DNA of 57,810 bases, taken from NCBI GenBank assembly GCA_017511045.1, contig JAFWLM010000118.1, forward strand, positions 1 to 57,810, in the 5' to 3' direction. How positions within the stretch are numbered: the stretch's first letter is position 1; every line of letters begins with the position of its first letter. This DNA comes from Lachnospiraceae bacterium. GTDB taxonomy: Bacteria > Bacillota > Clostridia > Lachnospirales > Lachnospiraceae. Made by a program: the position numbers and the translations under genes. Positions 1 to 9,700 of this stretch are shown piece after piece. The notes below the pieces were generated by a model that saw nothing but the letters and a program-made list of their open reading frames with translations, was not told the DNA's origin and ran no database searches.

Positions 1-19
1 CGATCCGAAAGAACTGGAA

Positions 20-1036
20 GTGAAATATTATATGCCAGGGCCTCCGAATGTCCCGCCGATGCCGGTCTTAAGTACGCCGATCACACCACGGGAGAATTAC
101 CTCCGGATGATGCATCATGAGCAGCCGCTTTGGCTTCCGACATCCATGGATTATGCGATCACCGCCCCAACCTGCAGCCCGGATGCCTGGGCACACGGCG
201 TTGTTTTCGGACCGGGAATCAATCCAGCGGATGAAGGCGGAAAAGACATGCTCGGTGTCGAATGGGAAATCTATGGTCCGGGGGCGATGGTCCGTCAGGG
301 AAATCCGTTGGTCAAAGACCTTGACCACTGGGAAGATTATGTGACGTTTCCGGATGTTGACAGCTGGGATTGGGAAAGCAGCGGCATAAAAGATGTGAAA
401 CGGGCAAATGACAACGGACAGGTCATTCGTATTGCTCAGTTTTCCGGTCTCTTTGAACGTCTGATTTCGTTAGTCGATATGGAAGAGGCTCTTGTTTCCA
501 TGATCGATGAAGACTGTGCACCGGCGATCCACCGCCTGTTTGATTACATGTGCAAACTGTATGATAAGCATTTTGAAAAGTATGCGAAGTATCTGCATGC
601 GGATACCGTCTGGTTCATGGATGACTGGGGAACGCAGAGAGCTCCGTTCTTCTCAATCGATACGATTAGAGAGATGCTGCTTCCTTACCTGAAACGGGTC
701 GTTGAAAGCGCGCACAAGTACGGACTGCTTCTGGATTTTCATAGCGATGGAAAGATTGATGAGCTGGTTCCGCTGATCGTTGAGAGCGGGGCAGACTCCT
801 GGGAGGGACAGATCATGAATGATAAGATCAAAGTCCTTGAAACCTATCCGCAGCTTGTCTGCAATGTCCATATGCCGCCGATCCCGAAGGATGCGACAGA
901 AGAGCAGATGCATGCGATCGTAGATGAGTTCTTTGAGACCTACGGAAAATACCGCATTGTTGTCGACGCTTTTGGCGTGAGTCCGGACGCCCTTGTTTAT
1001 CTTTACGAGAAGTCCCGCAGAGCCTATTGTGGTTAA
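20..1036 (+). CDS. UroD/MtaA-like methyltransferase-fold protein (5' end uncertain)
   Basis: Member of the uroporphyrinogen decarboxylase-like superfamily, which includes the corrinoid methyltransferases MtaA and MtbA. The usual opening of the fold, TPRENYLRMM, appears about 20 residues in, and the FMDDWG segment near the middle is shared with the convergent paralogue at 1285-2295. The zinc-site region reads HSDGK, whereas the paralogue has HSCGY, so the usual Cys ligand is replaced by Asp; a classic zinc-thiolate methyltransferase role is therefore doubtful. The reading frame is open back to base 2 and the GTG at 20 has no convincing Shine-Dalgarno, so the true start may lie before the window. 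No heme genes are nearby, so real UroD activity is unlikely. Substrate unknown. Confidence 0.75.
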   Translation: MKYYMPGPPNVPPMPVLSTPITPRENYLRMMHHEQPLWLPTSMDYAITAPTCSPDAWAHGVVFGPGINPADEGGKDMLGVEWEIYGPGAMVRQGNPLVKDLDHWEDYVTFPDVDSWDWESSGIKDVKRANDNGQVIRIAQFSGLFERLISLVDMEEALVSMIDEDCAPAIHRLFDYMCKLYDKHFEKYAKYLHADTVWFMDDWGTQRAPFFSIDTIREMLLPYLKRVVESAHKYGLLLDFHSDGKIDELVPLIVESGADSWEGQIMNDKIKVLETYPQLVCNVHMPPIPKDATEEQMHAIVDEFFETYGKYRIVVDAFGVSPDALVYLYEKSRRAYCG

Positions 1037-1284
1037 TGCATTTGGGCCTATAGCACGTTTCGTAATAATCTGACCCAATGATTTGGACAAAAATTGCTTG
1101 TAAATAAGGGCATTTGGGCCTATATAACGTTCCATAAAAAAACGACCCATGGTTTTCAGTGAAAATCGTGGGTCGTAATTTCATATAATCTGCTATAGGC
1201 CCAAATAGCCTCGTTTTGGCCAGTTTTCAGATCCTGGGAATGGGTCATAATTTCATGAACGTTGTAGTAGACCCAATCCAGCGT
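1037..1284. repeat. Repeat-rich region between convergent genes
   Basis: This gene-free 248 bp holds several related repeats. GCATTTGGGCCTATA occurs directly at 1038-1052 and 1110-1124, and its complement (CTATAGGCCCAAAT) at 1193-1206. TGGGTCGTAATTTCAT (1169-1184) recurs with one change at 1241-1256. In the middle sits a long hairpin (listed separately). The region could be a REP/MITE-like insertion or a complex two-way terminator between the convergent UroD-like genes. No coding potential was recognised. Confidence 0.7.
1142..1176. terminator. 16-bp stem hairpin, possible two-way terminator
   Basis: The arms ACGACCCATGGTTTTC and GAAAATCGTGGGTCGT pair over 16 positions (two G-T pairs) around a 3-nt loop. 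An A-rich stretch precedes the 5' arm, giving a U-run on the minus strand, so it may end the minus-strand gene at 1285; the plus-strand side has only a weak T run. It could equally be the core of a mobile palindromic repeat. Confidence 0.5.
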
Positions 1285-2295
1285 CTACTCCCACGGATTC
1301 GGCTTATCCGGGGTGATCAGCGTCTGCTTACTGATCAGGTCATGAATGTCATCCATGAAGTCATTAAAGTATTCTTCATTTACGGAAACATACTGCGGTA
1401 CCCATTTGCCAAGTGGCAGACATTCACGGAAAGCGCGCTCCACCTCCTGACGGCGTTCTTCGCGTGACTTGGAGCCCTCGATCAGCCGGTTGTTGATGCC
1501 GCCCATAAAGAGGATATCTTTTCCGTAGTCCTTCATCAGCTCAGGAACACCGTTTTCAACCATCATCGGCTCAATGATATCAACACCGATCTCTACCAGA
1601 TCCGGAATGATCTGACGGATATATCCACAGGAATGATGCATATACAGCATTCCATAATCATGTATCTTTTCCACATAGCGGATCTCATTTGGCTTGATGA
1701 ACTCCCGCCAGATTTCCGGCGAGAAGAACATGTTGTTGTTCTGTCCCCAGTCATCCTGCATTCCGATTGAATCCGGCTGGACAGCCTCATAAACCAGATC
1801 GATCTGGTTCAGCCGGTATTCACAGAAGGCATCCATATATTCGTGCATTTCATCCGGATATTCATAAAAAGCTGCCAGGGCATCTTCGAAGCCAATCATA
1901 TGATGGAGACGCTCGAATTGTCCGGAGAGGAACGTAGTGTTCAGATACTTGTTTTCCGGATCATAATGCATGGCATTTTTCATTCCTTTCAGCATTTCAG
2001 CGGCAGGGAATTTCGTGTAGTCCGGAAAATGAACATGTTCTTTCCATTCTGACATATCGTCAAAAAGCTTAAATCCGGGAAATACTGTAGACCCGTCTTT
2101 CCCCGGGTTTGGTCCCATGTTCTGCCATTTGACGCCCCATTCGTCATAACCAGCTCCATAGGCATCGTAATCCGGGAACTTCATATAGCGGTCACCCGGA
2201 AAGATCAGTCCGCACATCACATCATAATGGCTGACCATATAATCCGCGTGTTCTCCCCGTACCATCGCAAGGAATGCTTCTCTCGGTGTCTGCAT
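1285..2295 (-). CDS. UroD/MtaA-like methyltransferase-fold protein
   Basis: A 336-residue protein of the UroD/MtaA superfamily. It begins MQTPREAFLAMVRGE, the typical N-terminus of these proteins, and contains MQDDWGQNN and a HHSCGYI motif in which His and Cys match the metal-site region of corrinoid methyltransferases. Start ATG at 2295 is preceded by GGAGG at good spacing. It is a paralogue of the gene at 20-1036, which points toward it, and it is divergent from the molybdoenzyme gene at 2492. Such proteins are numerous in anaerobes that demethylate methoxyaromatics or methylamines, but no corrinoid protein or matching methyltransferase is seen here, so the substrate is unknown. Confidence 0.8.
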   Translation of the reverse strand: MQTPREAFLAMVRGEHADYMVSHYDVMCGLIFPGDRYMKFPDYDAYGAGYDEWGVKWQNMGPNPGKDGSTVFPGFKLFDDMSEWKEHVHFPDYTKFPAAEMLKGMKNAMHYDPENKYLNTTFLSGQFERLHHMIGFEDALAAFYEYPDEMHEYMDAFCEYRLNQIDLVYEAVQPDSIGMQDDWGQNNNMFFSPEIWREFIKPNEIRYVEKIHDYGMLYMHHSCGYIRQIIPDLVEIGVDIIEPMMVENGVPELMKDYGKDILFMGGINNRLIEGSKSREERRQEVERAFRECLPLGKWVPQYVSVNEEYFNDFMDDIHDLISKQTLITPDKPNPWE

Positions 2296-2424
2296 ATTCT
2301 TATCCCTCCTGTTCTGTAGTCCATATTATCAATGGGATGACCATAGGAATATGTGCGCCGGCACAAATATAAAATGGGGTCTTTTTAGCACGGGAATGAA
2401 CTTCTGCAAATCAGGATAAATTCG

Positions 2425-2454
2425 TTGATTCACACCGAAAATATAGAGTATAGT
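2425..2454 (+). promoter_or_regulatory. Promoter of first transhydroxylase-like operon
   Basis: TTGATT (2425-2430) and TATAGT (2449-2454) are separated by 18 bp and lie about 40 bp before the ATG at 2492, which has an AGGAGG-type ribosome site. The rest of 2296-2424 shows no recognised riboswitch or operator. Confidence 0.5.
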
Positions 2455-2491
2455 CGAACCATATCAAGGAAAAAGAATAGGAGGAATATGT

Positions 2492-5400
2492 ATGTCACAG
2501 ACAAGTGTGGGATTGAAAACAACTGTACAAAAGCTGCTTGATAAAACAATCGTAAGCGGCACACTATTCAGCTTGGACAAGCTTTTAAATGCGCTTGGCG
2601 CGATTAATGCGGAATTCAAACAGGAATTGGCCAAGATGAATATCACAGTGCAGCTGAAACTTCGTGATAATACATATGGCAGATGGTTTCGTTTTAAAGA
2701 CGGAACCGTAGAAGGCCATGATGGTATCAATAAAGATGCAAGCGTTGAGATGATCTTTGAAGATGAAGATATAGCTAGGAGGGTCACTGCGCTGATCCGT
2801 GATCAGGCTGCATTTGCCAATGCGGCAAAACAGGGAGCGCTGGTGCTCAATGGACCGGATGCGGAAGCAATGTGGTTTTCTTCCCTGCTTCTTAAAGTCT
2901 TCGCGTTTGATGTTCTGTATTTGAAGAATTACGGAACAAAGATGGCGAACGGGGAGATGCGGTATGTGCAGGGGACCAATGGAGGTCCGTTGTTCGTTTA
3001 TGTCAAAGACGGAAAGATCGTCCGTATCACTCCAATGGACTTTGATGAAGAAGATGCCGATCCATGGACGATCAAAGCACACGGGAAAAAGTTTACGCCT
3101 CCGAAACGTGTAACGACCAATGCCTGTGCACAGAACTTTAAGAGCATGATCTATTCTCCGAACCGGATCCTGTATCCGATGAAGAGAGTTGATTTTGATC
3201 CGAAGAACGGAAATAGGAATACACAGAACAGAGGTATCTCCGGCTACGAAAGGATCAGTTGGGATGAAGCGCTTGATTTTGTTGCTGACGAAATCAAACG
3301 TGTACGCCAGACTTATGGATGCGGAGCAGTGTTCGGAAAAGCAGGCGGACATCATATGTGGGGAAATATCGGAAACTCACAGAGTAGTTCAAAGAGGTTC
3401 TTTAACTGCATCGGCGCAACGATGACAGAACTGAACCCGGACAGCTGGGAAGGCTGGGCGTGGGGCGCCGTCCATACATATGGACAGACTGCCCGTAACG
3501 GAAGTCCCGAGCCTTATAACACGGTAGAAGACTGTATGCAGAATGCCGACATGATCGTTTACTGGTCATCGGATCCGGAAACAACTGCAGGCGTTTACGC
3601 AGGCCAGGAAGGCACGATCAGAAGAGAATGGCTGAAGGATCTGGATATTAAGGTCGTCCATATCGATCCTTATATGAACTCGACTGCAACCTTTGTTGCC
3701 GGCAGATGGATATGCCCGAGACCGAATACGGATGTTGCACTCGCTGTTGCCATAGCAAATGTCTGGATGCATGAAGGTCTTTATGACAAAGACTATGTAA
3801 AGAAGAGAACCTATGCTTTTGATAAATGGGAAGAATATGTGACTGGTAAAACAGACGGCATTGATAAGACTCCGGAATGGCAGGAAGATATCACAGGTGT
3901 TCCTGCAAGAACCGTAAGAAATCTTGCCCGTTATTGGGGAACCCATAAAGTGTATCTTGCAGCAGGCGGTATCGGCGGATTCGGATCTGCCTGCCGCGGT
4001 GCGTTCGGAACAGAATGGGCCAGAGTTATGGTATGTCTGGTCGCTATGCAGGGCTATGGAAAGCCGGGCATCAACTTCGGAGGACTCCAATACGGAACTC
4101 CACTGGATACCAGGTTTTATTTCCCGGGTTATGCAGACGGCGGATTTTCCGGCGATTATATGACGACCGGTGCAGGTGTAAATATGTATAACAGAAGCCC
4201 GCAGTCCCCGTCCCTGAATTCCGAGACCCAGTCGATCTCAAGACTGCTTCTTCCGGAAGCACTTATGGAGGGACATGCTGAGTGGAATGCAAGAAGTTCA
4301 TACACCGTACAGGCCCAGTTCAATAAAAAGAAATATCCGGCAAACGGACATGCCGGAGTCAAAATGTATTATAACTACGGCGGCTCGAATATCGGTACTC
4401 AGCCGGAGTCCAAACGTTATGCAAAAATGTTCCGCTGCGACACGCTTGAGACGATCGTGAACCAGTCGATCTGGTTTGAGGGTGAGGCGAAATTTGCAGA
4501 TATCATCCTTCCGGCATGCACGAACTTTGAGCGTTGGGATATCGGTGAAGCAGCATCCTGCGGAGGCTATATCGACCGCTCCTTCCTGCAGAACAATTAC
4601 CGCGTGATCTTCGTGCAGCATAAGTGCATAGAACCGCTTGGAGAAAGCAAATCGGATTTCGATATTTTCCAGGAGATCGCAAACCGTCTTGGTCTGTGGC
4701 AGGTCTTTTCAGAAGGCAACTCCCAGTATGACTGGGTGAAACGCCAGTATGAGGCATCTGATATGGTTAAGATCATGCCGTGGAGCAAGTTCATAAAGAA
4801 GGGCTACTATGTTGTCCCTCCGCTTCCGGAAAACAGAAGAGATCCGGTCGCAATGAACTGGTACGCAGAAGGAAGAAAGAAAGATACACCGGAAATTACT
4901 CCGATTCCGGCAGAATACTACGGACAGTACGGAATGGGAATGCAGACTCCATCCGGGCTGATCGAATTTGAAAGCCAGCCGCTCAAACGTTTCGATCCGG
5001 ATGATGAAGAACGGCGTCCGATTTGCACCTACATCCACAGCTGGGAAGGCGTAGGTTCCGTACCATATACAAAGTACAAACTGCAGCTGATCTCACCGCA
5101 TGCGAAATTCTCGATGCATACGATGGGAGATCTGAAGGATTCCTTCGTCAACGATATCGATGAGCACCGGATGCTGATCGACGGACACCGCTTCTGGATA
5201 TTCCGAATGAATCCGAAGGATGCGGAAGCAAGAGGTCTGAAAGACAGAGATATTGTTGAGGTCTATAACGACAGAGGAAGAGTCCTCTGCGGACTTCATG
5301 TGACCGAGCGTGTACCGGAAGGAACCGTTCATTCCTGCGAGAGCTGTGCGGATTATAAGACGCTGGAAAATGATCCGGGAGGAGAAAATACCGTTGAGAT

Positions 5401-5518
5401 CATGGGATGCATCAATAACCTGACGCCGAAGCGCTTTATCGCAAAGAACTGCCACGGCATGGCAGCAAACTCCTGCCTTGTGGAAGTGAAAAAGTGGGAA
5501 GGGGGTAAAGTAGAATGA
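2492..5518 (+). CDS. SCP2-domain fused molybdopterin transhydroxylase-like large subunit 1
   Basis: A 1008-residue cytoplasmic molybdopterin oxidoreductase of the DMSO reductase superfamily, closest by eye to the large subunit of pyrogallol-phloroglucinol transhydroxylase (about 875 residues). There is no N-terminal Cys cluster and no Tat signal, as in that enzyme. Residues about 10-140 form an extra SCP2-like lipid-binding domain (RLRDN..GRWF.F pattern, then LNGPDAEAMWFSSLL), which explains the added length. His287, Asp317-Ser318-Trp319 and Tyr547 have exactly the spacing of His144, Asp174-Ser175-Trp176 and Tyr404 as I recall them from the Pelobacter enzyme, Ser being the Mo ligand. The position matching Tyr152 is Asn295 here. 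The stop overlaps the small-subunit start by 4 bp. Reaction could be hydroxyl transfer, hydroxylation or dehydroxylation of a hydrophobic aromatic; substrate unknown. Confidence 0.85.
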   Translation: MSQTSVGLKTTVQKLLDKTIVSGTLFSLDKLLNALGAINAEFKQELAKMNITVQLKLRDNTYGRWFRFKDGTVEGHDGINKDASVEMIFEDEDIARRVTALIRDQAAFANAAKQGALVLNGPDAEAMWFSSLLLKVFAFDVLYLKNYGTKMANGEMRYVQGTNGGPLFVYVKDGKIVRITPMDFDEEDADPWTIKAHGKKFTPPKRVTTNACAQNFKSMIYSPNRILYPMKRVDFDPKNGNRNTQNRGISGYERISWDEALDFVADEIKRVRQTYGCGAVFGKAGGHHMWGNIGNSQSSSKRFFNCIGATMTELNPDSWEGWAWGAVHTYGQTARNGSPEPYNTVEDCMQNADMIVYWSSDPETTAGVYAGQEGTIRREWLKDLDIKVVHIDPYMNSTATFVAGRWICPRPNTDVALAVAIANVWMHEGLYDKDYVKKRTYAFDKWEEYVTGKTDGIDKTPEWQEDITGVPARTVRNLARYWGTHKVYLAAGGIGGFGSACRGAFGTEWARVMVCLVAMQGYGKPGINFGGLQYGTPLDTRFYFPGYADGGFSGDYMTTGAGVNMYNRSPQSPSLNSETQSISRLLLPEALMEGHAEWNARSSYTVQAQFNKKKYPANGHAGVKMYYNYGGSNIGTQPESKRYAKMFRCDTLETIVNQSIWFEGEAKFADIILPACTNFERWDIGEAASCGGYIDRSFLQNNYRVIFVQHKCIEPLGESKSDFDIFQEIANRLGLWQVFSEGNSQYDWVKRQYEASDMVKIMPWSKFIKKGYYVVPPLPENRRDPVAMNWYAEGRKKDTPEITPIPAEYYGQYGMGMQTPSGLIEFESQPLKRFDPDDEERRPICTYIHSWEGVGSVPYTKYKLQLISPHAKFSMHTMGDLKDSFVNDIDEHRMLIDGHRFWIFRMNPKDAEARGLKDRDIVEVYNDRGRVLCGLHVTERVPEGTVHSCESCADYKTLENDPGGENTVEIMGCINNLTPKRFIAKNCHGMAANSCLVEVKKWEGGKVE

Positions 5519-6471
5519 AAAAGTTTCATATGATCATAGATCTTGAAAAATGTGCCGGCTGCTTTAACTGCTTCTTAGCATGTAAAGACGAGCATGTAGG
5601 AAACGAGTGGCTTCCGTATACGAAAGAACAACAAAAGCATGACCTGAAATGGATCGATGTGAAAGTGCATGAAAGAGGTGTTGCTCCCTATACTGAGATC
5701 ACTTATGTAACGCAGACCTGCCAGCATTGTGACAATGCCCCCTGCGAGAAAAAGTATCCGGAGGTCTTTCAGAAGAGAAGCGACGGGATCATGCTGATCG
5801 ATATCAATAAAGCGAATGATCCGAAATATGCAGATGCATGTCCGTATGGATGCGTCAGTTGGAATGAGACGGCTCAGAATGTACAGAAATGTACCGGATG
5901 TGCACACCTGATCGACGGCGGCTGGAAAGAGCCGAGATGTGTGCAGGCATGTGCGACCAGAGCAATGCAGACCGTTTTTTGTGAGGACGCGGAATGGGAC
6001 AGACTCGTGGAACGACAGGGATTAAAACCGATCACAGACGGTTCAAATAAACCGAGGATCCTCTACAAGAACCTCTATATGTACAATAAATGCTTTGTCA
6101 AAGGTGTTGTTTCCACTTATGTGGATGGCCTTGAAGAAGGTGTGATCGACGCAAAGGTGGAACTTAAGATCGGAAATGAGACGATCTATGAATGCAGGAC
6201 GGATTACTTAGGAGAGTTCTATATCGACCGTATTCCGAAAAATACAGGGAAAATGGCAGTAGTCATTACAGCAGAAGGTGCAGAGCCGCTCACAAGAGAC
6301 TTTGAAATTCAGGATAAAAGCATTGTCCTTGATCCGATCCTGATCGGAGAGGGCGAAGCAAAGGCAAACGTGATCCTTCCGAACGAGCATGCTTTGCAGC
6401 AGGCATTAGATCATATGACCAGCTATGATGCCGAAGACGCAAGGAAAGCATTCGCAAAAGAGAAGAAGTAA
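5515..6471 (+). CDS. Transhydroxylase-like Fe-S small subunit 1
   Basis: A 318-residue electron-transfer subunit partnering the molybdoenzyme just upstream (ATGA overlap). Residues about 10-190 are ferredoxin-like with Cys groups CAGCFNC..C, CQHCDNAPC and CTGC(x11)C(x3)C. The second group ends KYP where NrfC/DmsB-type proteins have CP, so three [4Fe-4S] clusters rather than four are expected, as reported for the transhydroxylase beta subunit. Residues about 205-285 (TDYLGEFYIDRIPK) form a beta-sandwich of the Cna-B/transthyretin kind, also present in the Pelobacter small subunit. No signal peptide. It is clearly paralogous to 9815-10801 but lacks that protein's Lys-rich tail. Confidence 0.87.
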   Translation: MKKFHMIIDLEKCAGCFNCFLACKDEHVGNEWLPYTKEQQKHDLKWIDVKVHERGVAPYTEITYVTQTCQHCDNAPCEKKYPEVFQKRSDGIMLIDINKANDPKYADACPYGCVSWNETAQNVQKCTGCAHLIDGGWKEPRCVQACATRAMQTVFCEDAEWDRLVERQGLKPITDGSNKPRILYKNLYMYNKCFVKGVVSTYVDGLEEGVIDAKVELKIGNETIYECRTDYLGEFYIDRIPKNTGKMAVVITAEGAEPLTRDFEIQDKSIVLDPILIGEGEAKANVILPNEHALQQALDHMTSYDAEDARKAFAKEKK

Positions 6472-6487
6472 ACAGTATTTCTGAATA

Positions 6488-6525
6488 AAGGAGACAGGGG
6501 ACAGAGAACCGTCCCCTGTCTTCCT
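6488..6525. repeat. REP-like palindrome, possible terminator
   Basis: GACAGGGGAC (6493-6502) and GTCCCCTGTC (6511-6520) form a perfect 10-bp stem around AGAGAACC, extendable to about 13 bp. Related palindromes built on GGAGACAG / CTGTCTCC recur at 18931 and 21693. It lies 17 bp past the small-subunit stop and may end the first transhydroxylase transcript, though a T run is missing. Confidence 0.6.
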
Positions 6526-6605
6526 GTGAATAATTCCAAAATAATCTGAAATTCATTCCAAAAAGTAATGGATAAATTTTATACAATTTCTCTTTTACTG
6601 GGTAA

Positions 6606-6647
6606 TTGCCTTCCCGTTGTTTCAATGGTATACTTTTTGGTATACCA
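6606..6647 (+). promoter_or_regulatory. Promoter with overlapping palindromic operator
   Basis: TTGCCT (6606-6611) and TATACT (6629-6634), 17 bp apart, form a good promoter. The perfect inverted repeat TGGTATAC (6626-6633) / GTATACCA (6640-6647), 6 bp between arms, overlaps the -10 box, the position expected for a repressor site; a GTATAC core would suit a GntR- or MarR-type dimer. The rest of 6472-6785 holds the REP palindrome and a leader hairpin (AACGCC at 6719-6724, GGCGTT at 6736-6741), and no gene. Confidence 0.5.
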
Positions 6648-6785
6648 AGGTAAATAATAGGGGGACGTGTGTCCATTTTTACGGATTTGCTGATTTCATT
6701 CTTTATTAAGAAAAGAGCAACGCCGAAAAAAGAATGGCGTTACAGAACTCACAAGGGAAGAAACAGGAAAGGAAGGTAATCGTAA

Positions 6786-9700
6786 ATGACTACTTTATCT
6801 CAGGAAGCATTGGATAAGTCATTGAATATCTTCAACAAAACGATCGTCGGAGGAACCTTATTCACACTGGATAAGCTCCTCAATGTTCTGGGGACTCTTT
6901 CGCCGAAATTTAAGGCAGAACTCGCAGAGCATAATGTGACCGTTCAGTTGAGACTTCGTGACAACAGCTATGGCCGCTGGTTCAAGTTCGACAATGGGAA
7001 TGTTTCCGGTCATGACGGGATCAATCCGGATGCAGTTGTAGACATGGTCTTTGAGGATGCAGCTACTGCACGCCGTGTAACTGCACTGATCAGAAGTCAG
7101 TTTGATTTCGTCAATGCTGCAAAGCAGGGACAGCTTGCTTTGAATGGCCCGGATGCGGAAGCAATGTGGTTTTCCTCATTGCTGCTGAAAGTATTTGCAT
7201 TCGACGTTCTGTATCTGAATAATTACGGAACGAAGATGGCAAACGGCGAGACCCGTTATACAACAGGAACAAACGGCGGTCCGTTATTTGTTTATGTAAA
7301 GGATGACAAAATCGTCCGTGTAACTCCGATCGATTTCGACAATGAAGATCCGGATATGTGGACGATCGAAGCAAAGGGACAGAAACTGACTCCTCCGAGG
7401 AGAACAACAGTTGCACCTTATGCGCAGGGGTGGAAACAGATGGTCTATTCTCCGGACAGATGTCTGTACCCGATGAAGAGAGTAGACTTTGATCCGGACG
7501 GAGACCGCCATTATGAAAACCGTGGTGTTTCCGGCTATGAGAGGATCAGCTGGGATGAAGCTCTCGATATTGTAGCAAAAGAAATGATCCGTATCCGTAA
7601 GAACTACGGACCCGGTGCGATCTTCGCATCGACCGGATCCCACCATAACTGGGGAAATATCGGATATTATCTTTCCTGTGCAAAGCGTTTCTTCAACGTT
7701 ATCGGCGCAACGATGTGTATGCATAACCCGGACAGCTGGGAAGGCTGGGCATGGGGCGGCCAGCACCATTTTGGCGGCTCTGCACATAACGGCGGAGCAG
7801 AAGCATACAGCACAGTTGAAGACTGCTTGCAGAATTCTGAATTCATCGTATTCTGGTCCTCTGATCCGGAATCGACTGCCGGTAACTATGCCGGACAGGA
7901 AGGTACGATCCGTCGTGAATGGATCAATAAATTAGGAATCCCTGTCGTTCATATCGACCCATACCAGAACGCAACAGCAGCCTTTGTCAGAGGCCGCTGG
8001 ATCTGCCCGAGACCAGCAACAGATGCTGCACTTGGTATCGCGATCGCAAATGTCTGGATGAAAGAAGATCTGTACGACAAGGATTATGTAAAGAAGAGAA
8101 CATACGGCTTCGAAAAATGGGAAGAGTATGTATTAGGAAAGACGGACGGAATCGACAAGACTCCGGAATGGCAGGAAGATATCACCGGTGTTCCGGCAAG
8201 AACCGTTCGTGCACTTGCAAGATACTGGGGAACCCACAAGACCTATCTTGCCTGCGGGTCCATGACCAGTTTTGGTTCTGCCTGCCGTACCGCATTCGGT
8301 ACTGAGTGGGCACGTGTCTGCGTCTGCCTGATCGCAATGCAGGGCTGGGGCAAACCTGGCGTTAATTTAGGAACGCTGCAGTTTGGTACTCCGCTGGATG
8401 TGAAGTTCTTCTTCCCTGGTTATGCAGACGGCGGTTTCTCCGGCGACTTTATCGGAACCGGTGCCGGCGTTGCGCTTTACAACAGAATGCCGCAGACTCC
8501 TTCTGTAAGTTCCGAATATCAGGCAATCCCGCGTCTGATGCTTCCGGAAGCAATCATGTCCAAGGGAGAAGCAGATATCACCTGGCATCAGCTTGGTGTT
8601 TACTCCGTACACTCCCAGTTCATGCAGCTTCATTATCCGGCTCCGGGTCATGAAAGAGTCCGCATGTACTACAAGTACGGCGGATCCCATATGGGAACAC
8701 AGCCGGAATCCAAACGTTATGCAAAACAGTATCGCTGTGACAGCTTAGAGTTCGTCGTCAACCAGTCCGTGTGGTTCGAGGGTGAGGCAAGATTTGCGGA
8801 TATTATCCTTCCTGCATGTACGAACTTTGAGCGTTGGGATATCGGAGAGTTTGCTTCCTGCGGCGGTTATATTCCGAACTCTTATCTGCAGAACAACTCC
8901 CGTGTGATCTTCGTACAGCATAAATGTATTGAGCCGCTCGGTGAGAGCAAGGCGGACTTCGATATCTTCCAGGAAGTTGCCAACAGACTGGGACTCTGGC
9001 AGGTATACTCCGAAGGAAATACCGAGTATGACTGGGCAAAGAGATATTATGAGGCAACGGATATGGCAAGAGTCATGCCGTGGGGCAAGTTCATTAAGAA
9101 GGGCTATTACGTTGTTCCGCCGCTTCCGGCAAACAGACGTGATCCGGTTGCTTACCGCTGGTTTGCGGAGGGGAGAAAGAAAGATACACCGGAGCTTACA
9201 CCGCTGCCGTCCGAATATTACGGACGTTACGGCGAGGGTATGCAGACGCCGTCCGGCCTGATCGAGTTTGAAGCTCAAACCTTAAAGAGATTTGATCCGA
9301 ATGATGAAGAGAGACTTCCGATCTGTACTTATATTCACAGTTTCGAAGGTGTCGGATCTGATCTTTACGCAAAATATAAATTACAGATGATCTCACCTCA
9401 CTCAAAGTATTCCTTCCATACGATGGGTGACTTGAAAGATACGAACATCAACGATATTCAGGAACACAGACGTCTGATCGACGGCCATCGCTTCTGGGTA
9501 TTCCGTATGAATACAAAAGATGCGGAAGAAAGAGGCCTGAAAGACGGAGATGTCGTTGAGGTTTATAACGACAGAGCAAAAGTTCTCTGTGCGTTAGAGA
9601 CGACCGAACGTGTTCCGAAGGGCGTATGCCACTCCTATGAGTCCTGTGCTGACTATGTCACACTGGAAAATGATCCGGGTGGAGATGATACTACCGAGAT

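Noticed and set aside
20-2295. Heme-pathway uroporphyrinogen decarboxylase
   Set aside because: Sequences resemble the MtaA-like branch, no heme genes adjoin, and three divergent copies in one window do not fit a housekeeping enzyme.
2296-2491. Cobalamin or molybdenum cofactor riboswitch before the first molybdoenzyme
   Set aside because: No conserved riboswitch elements or matching helices could be recognised; only a plain promoter is supported.
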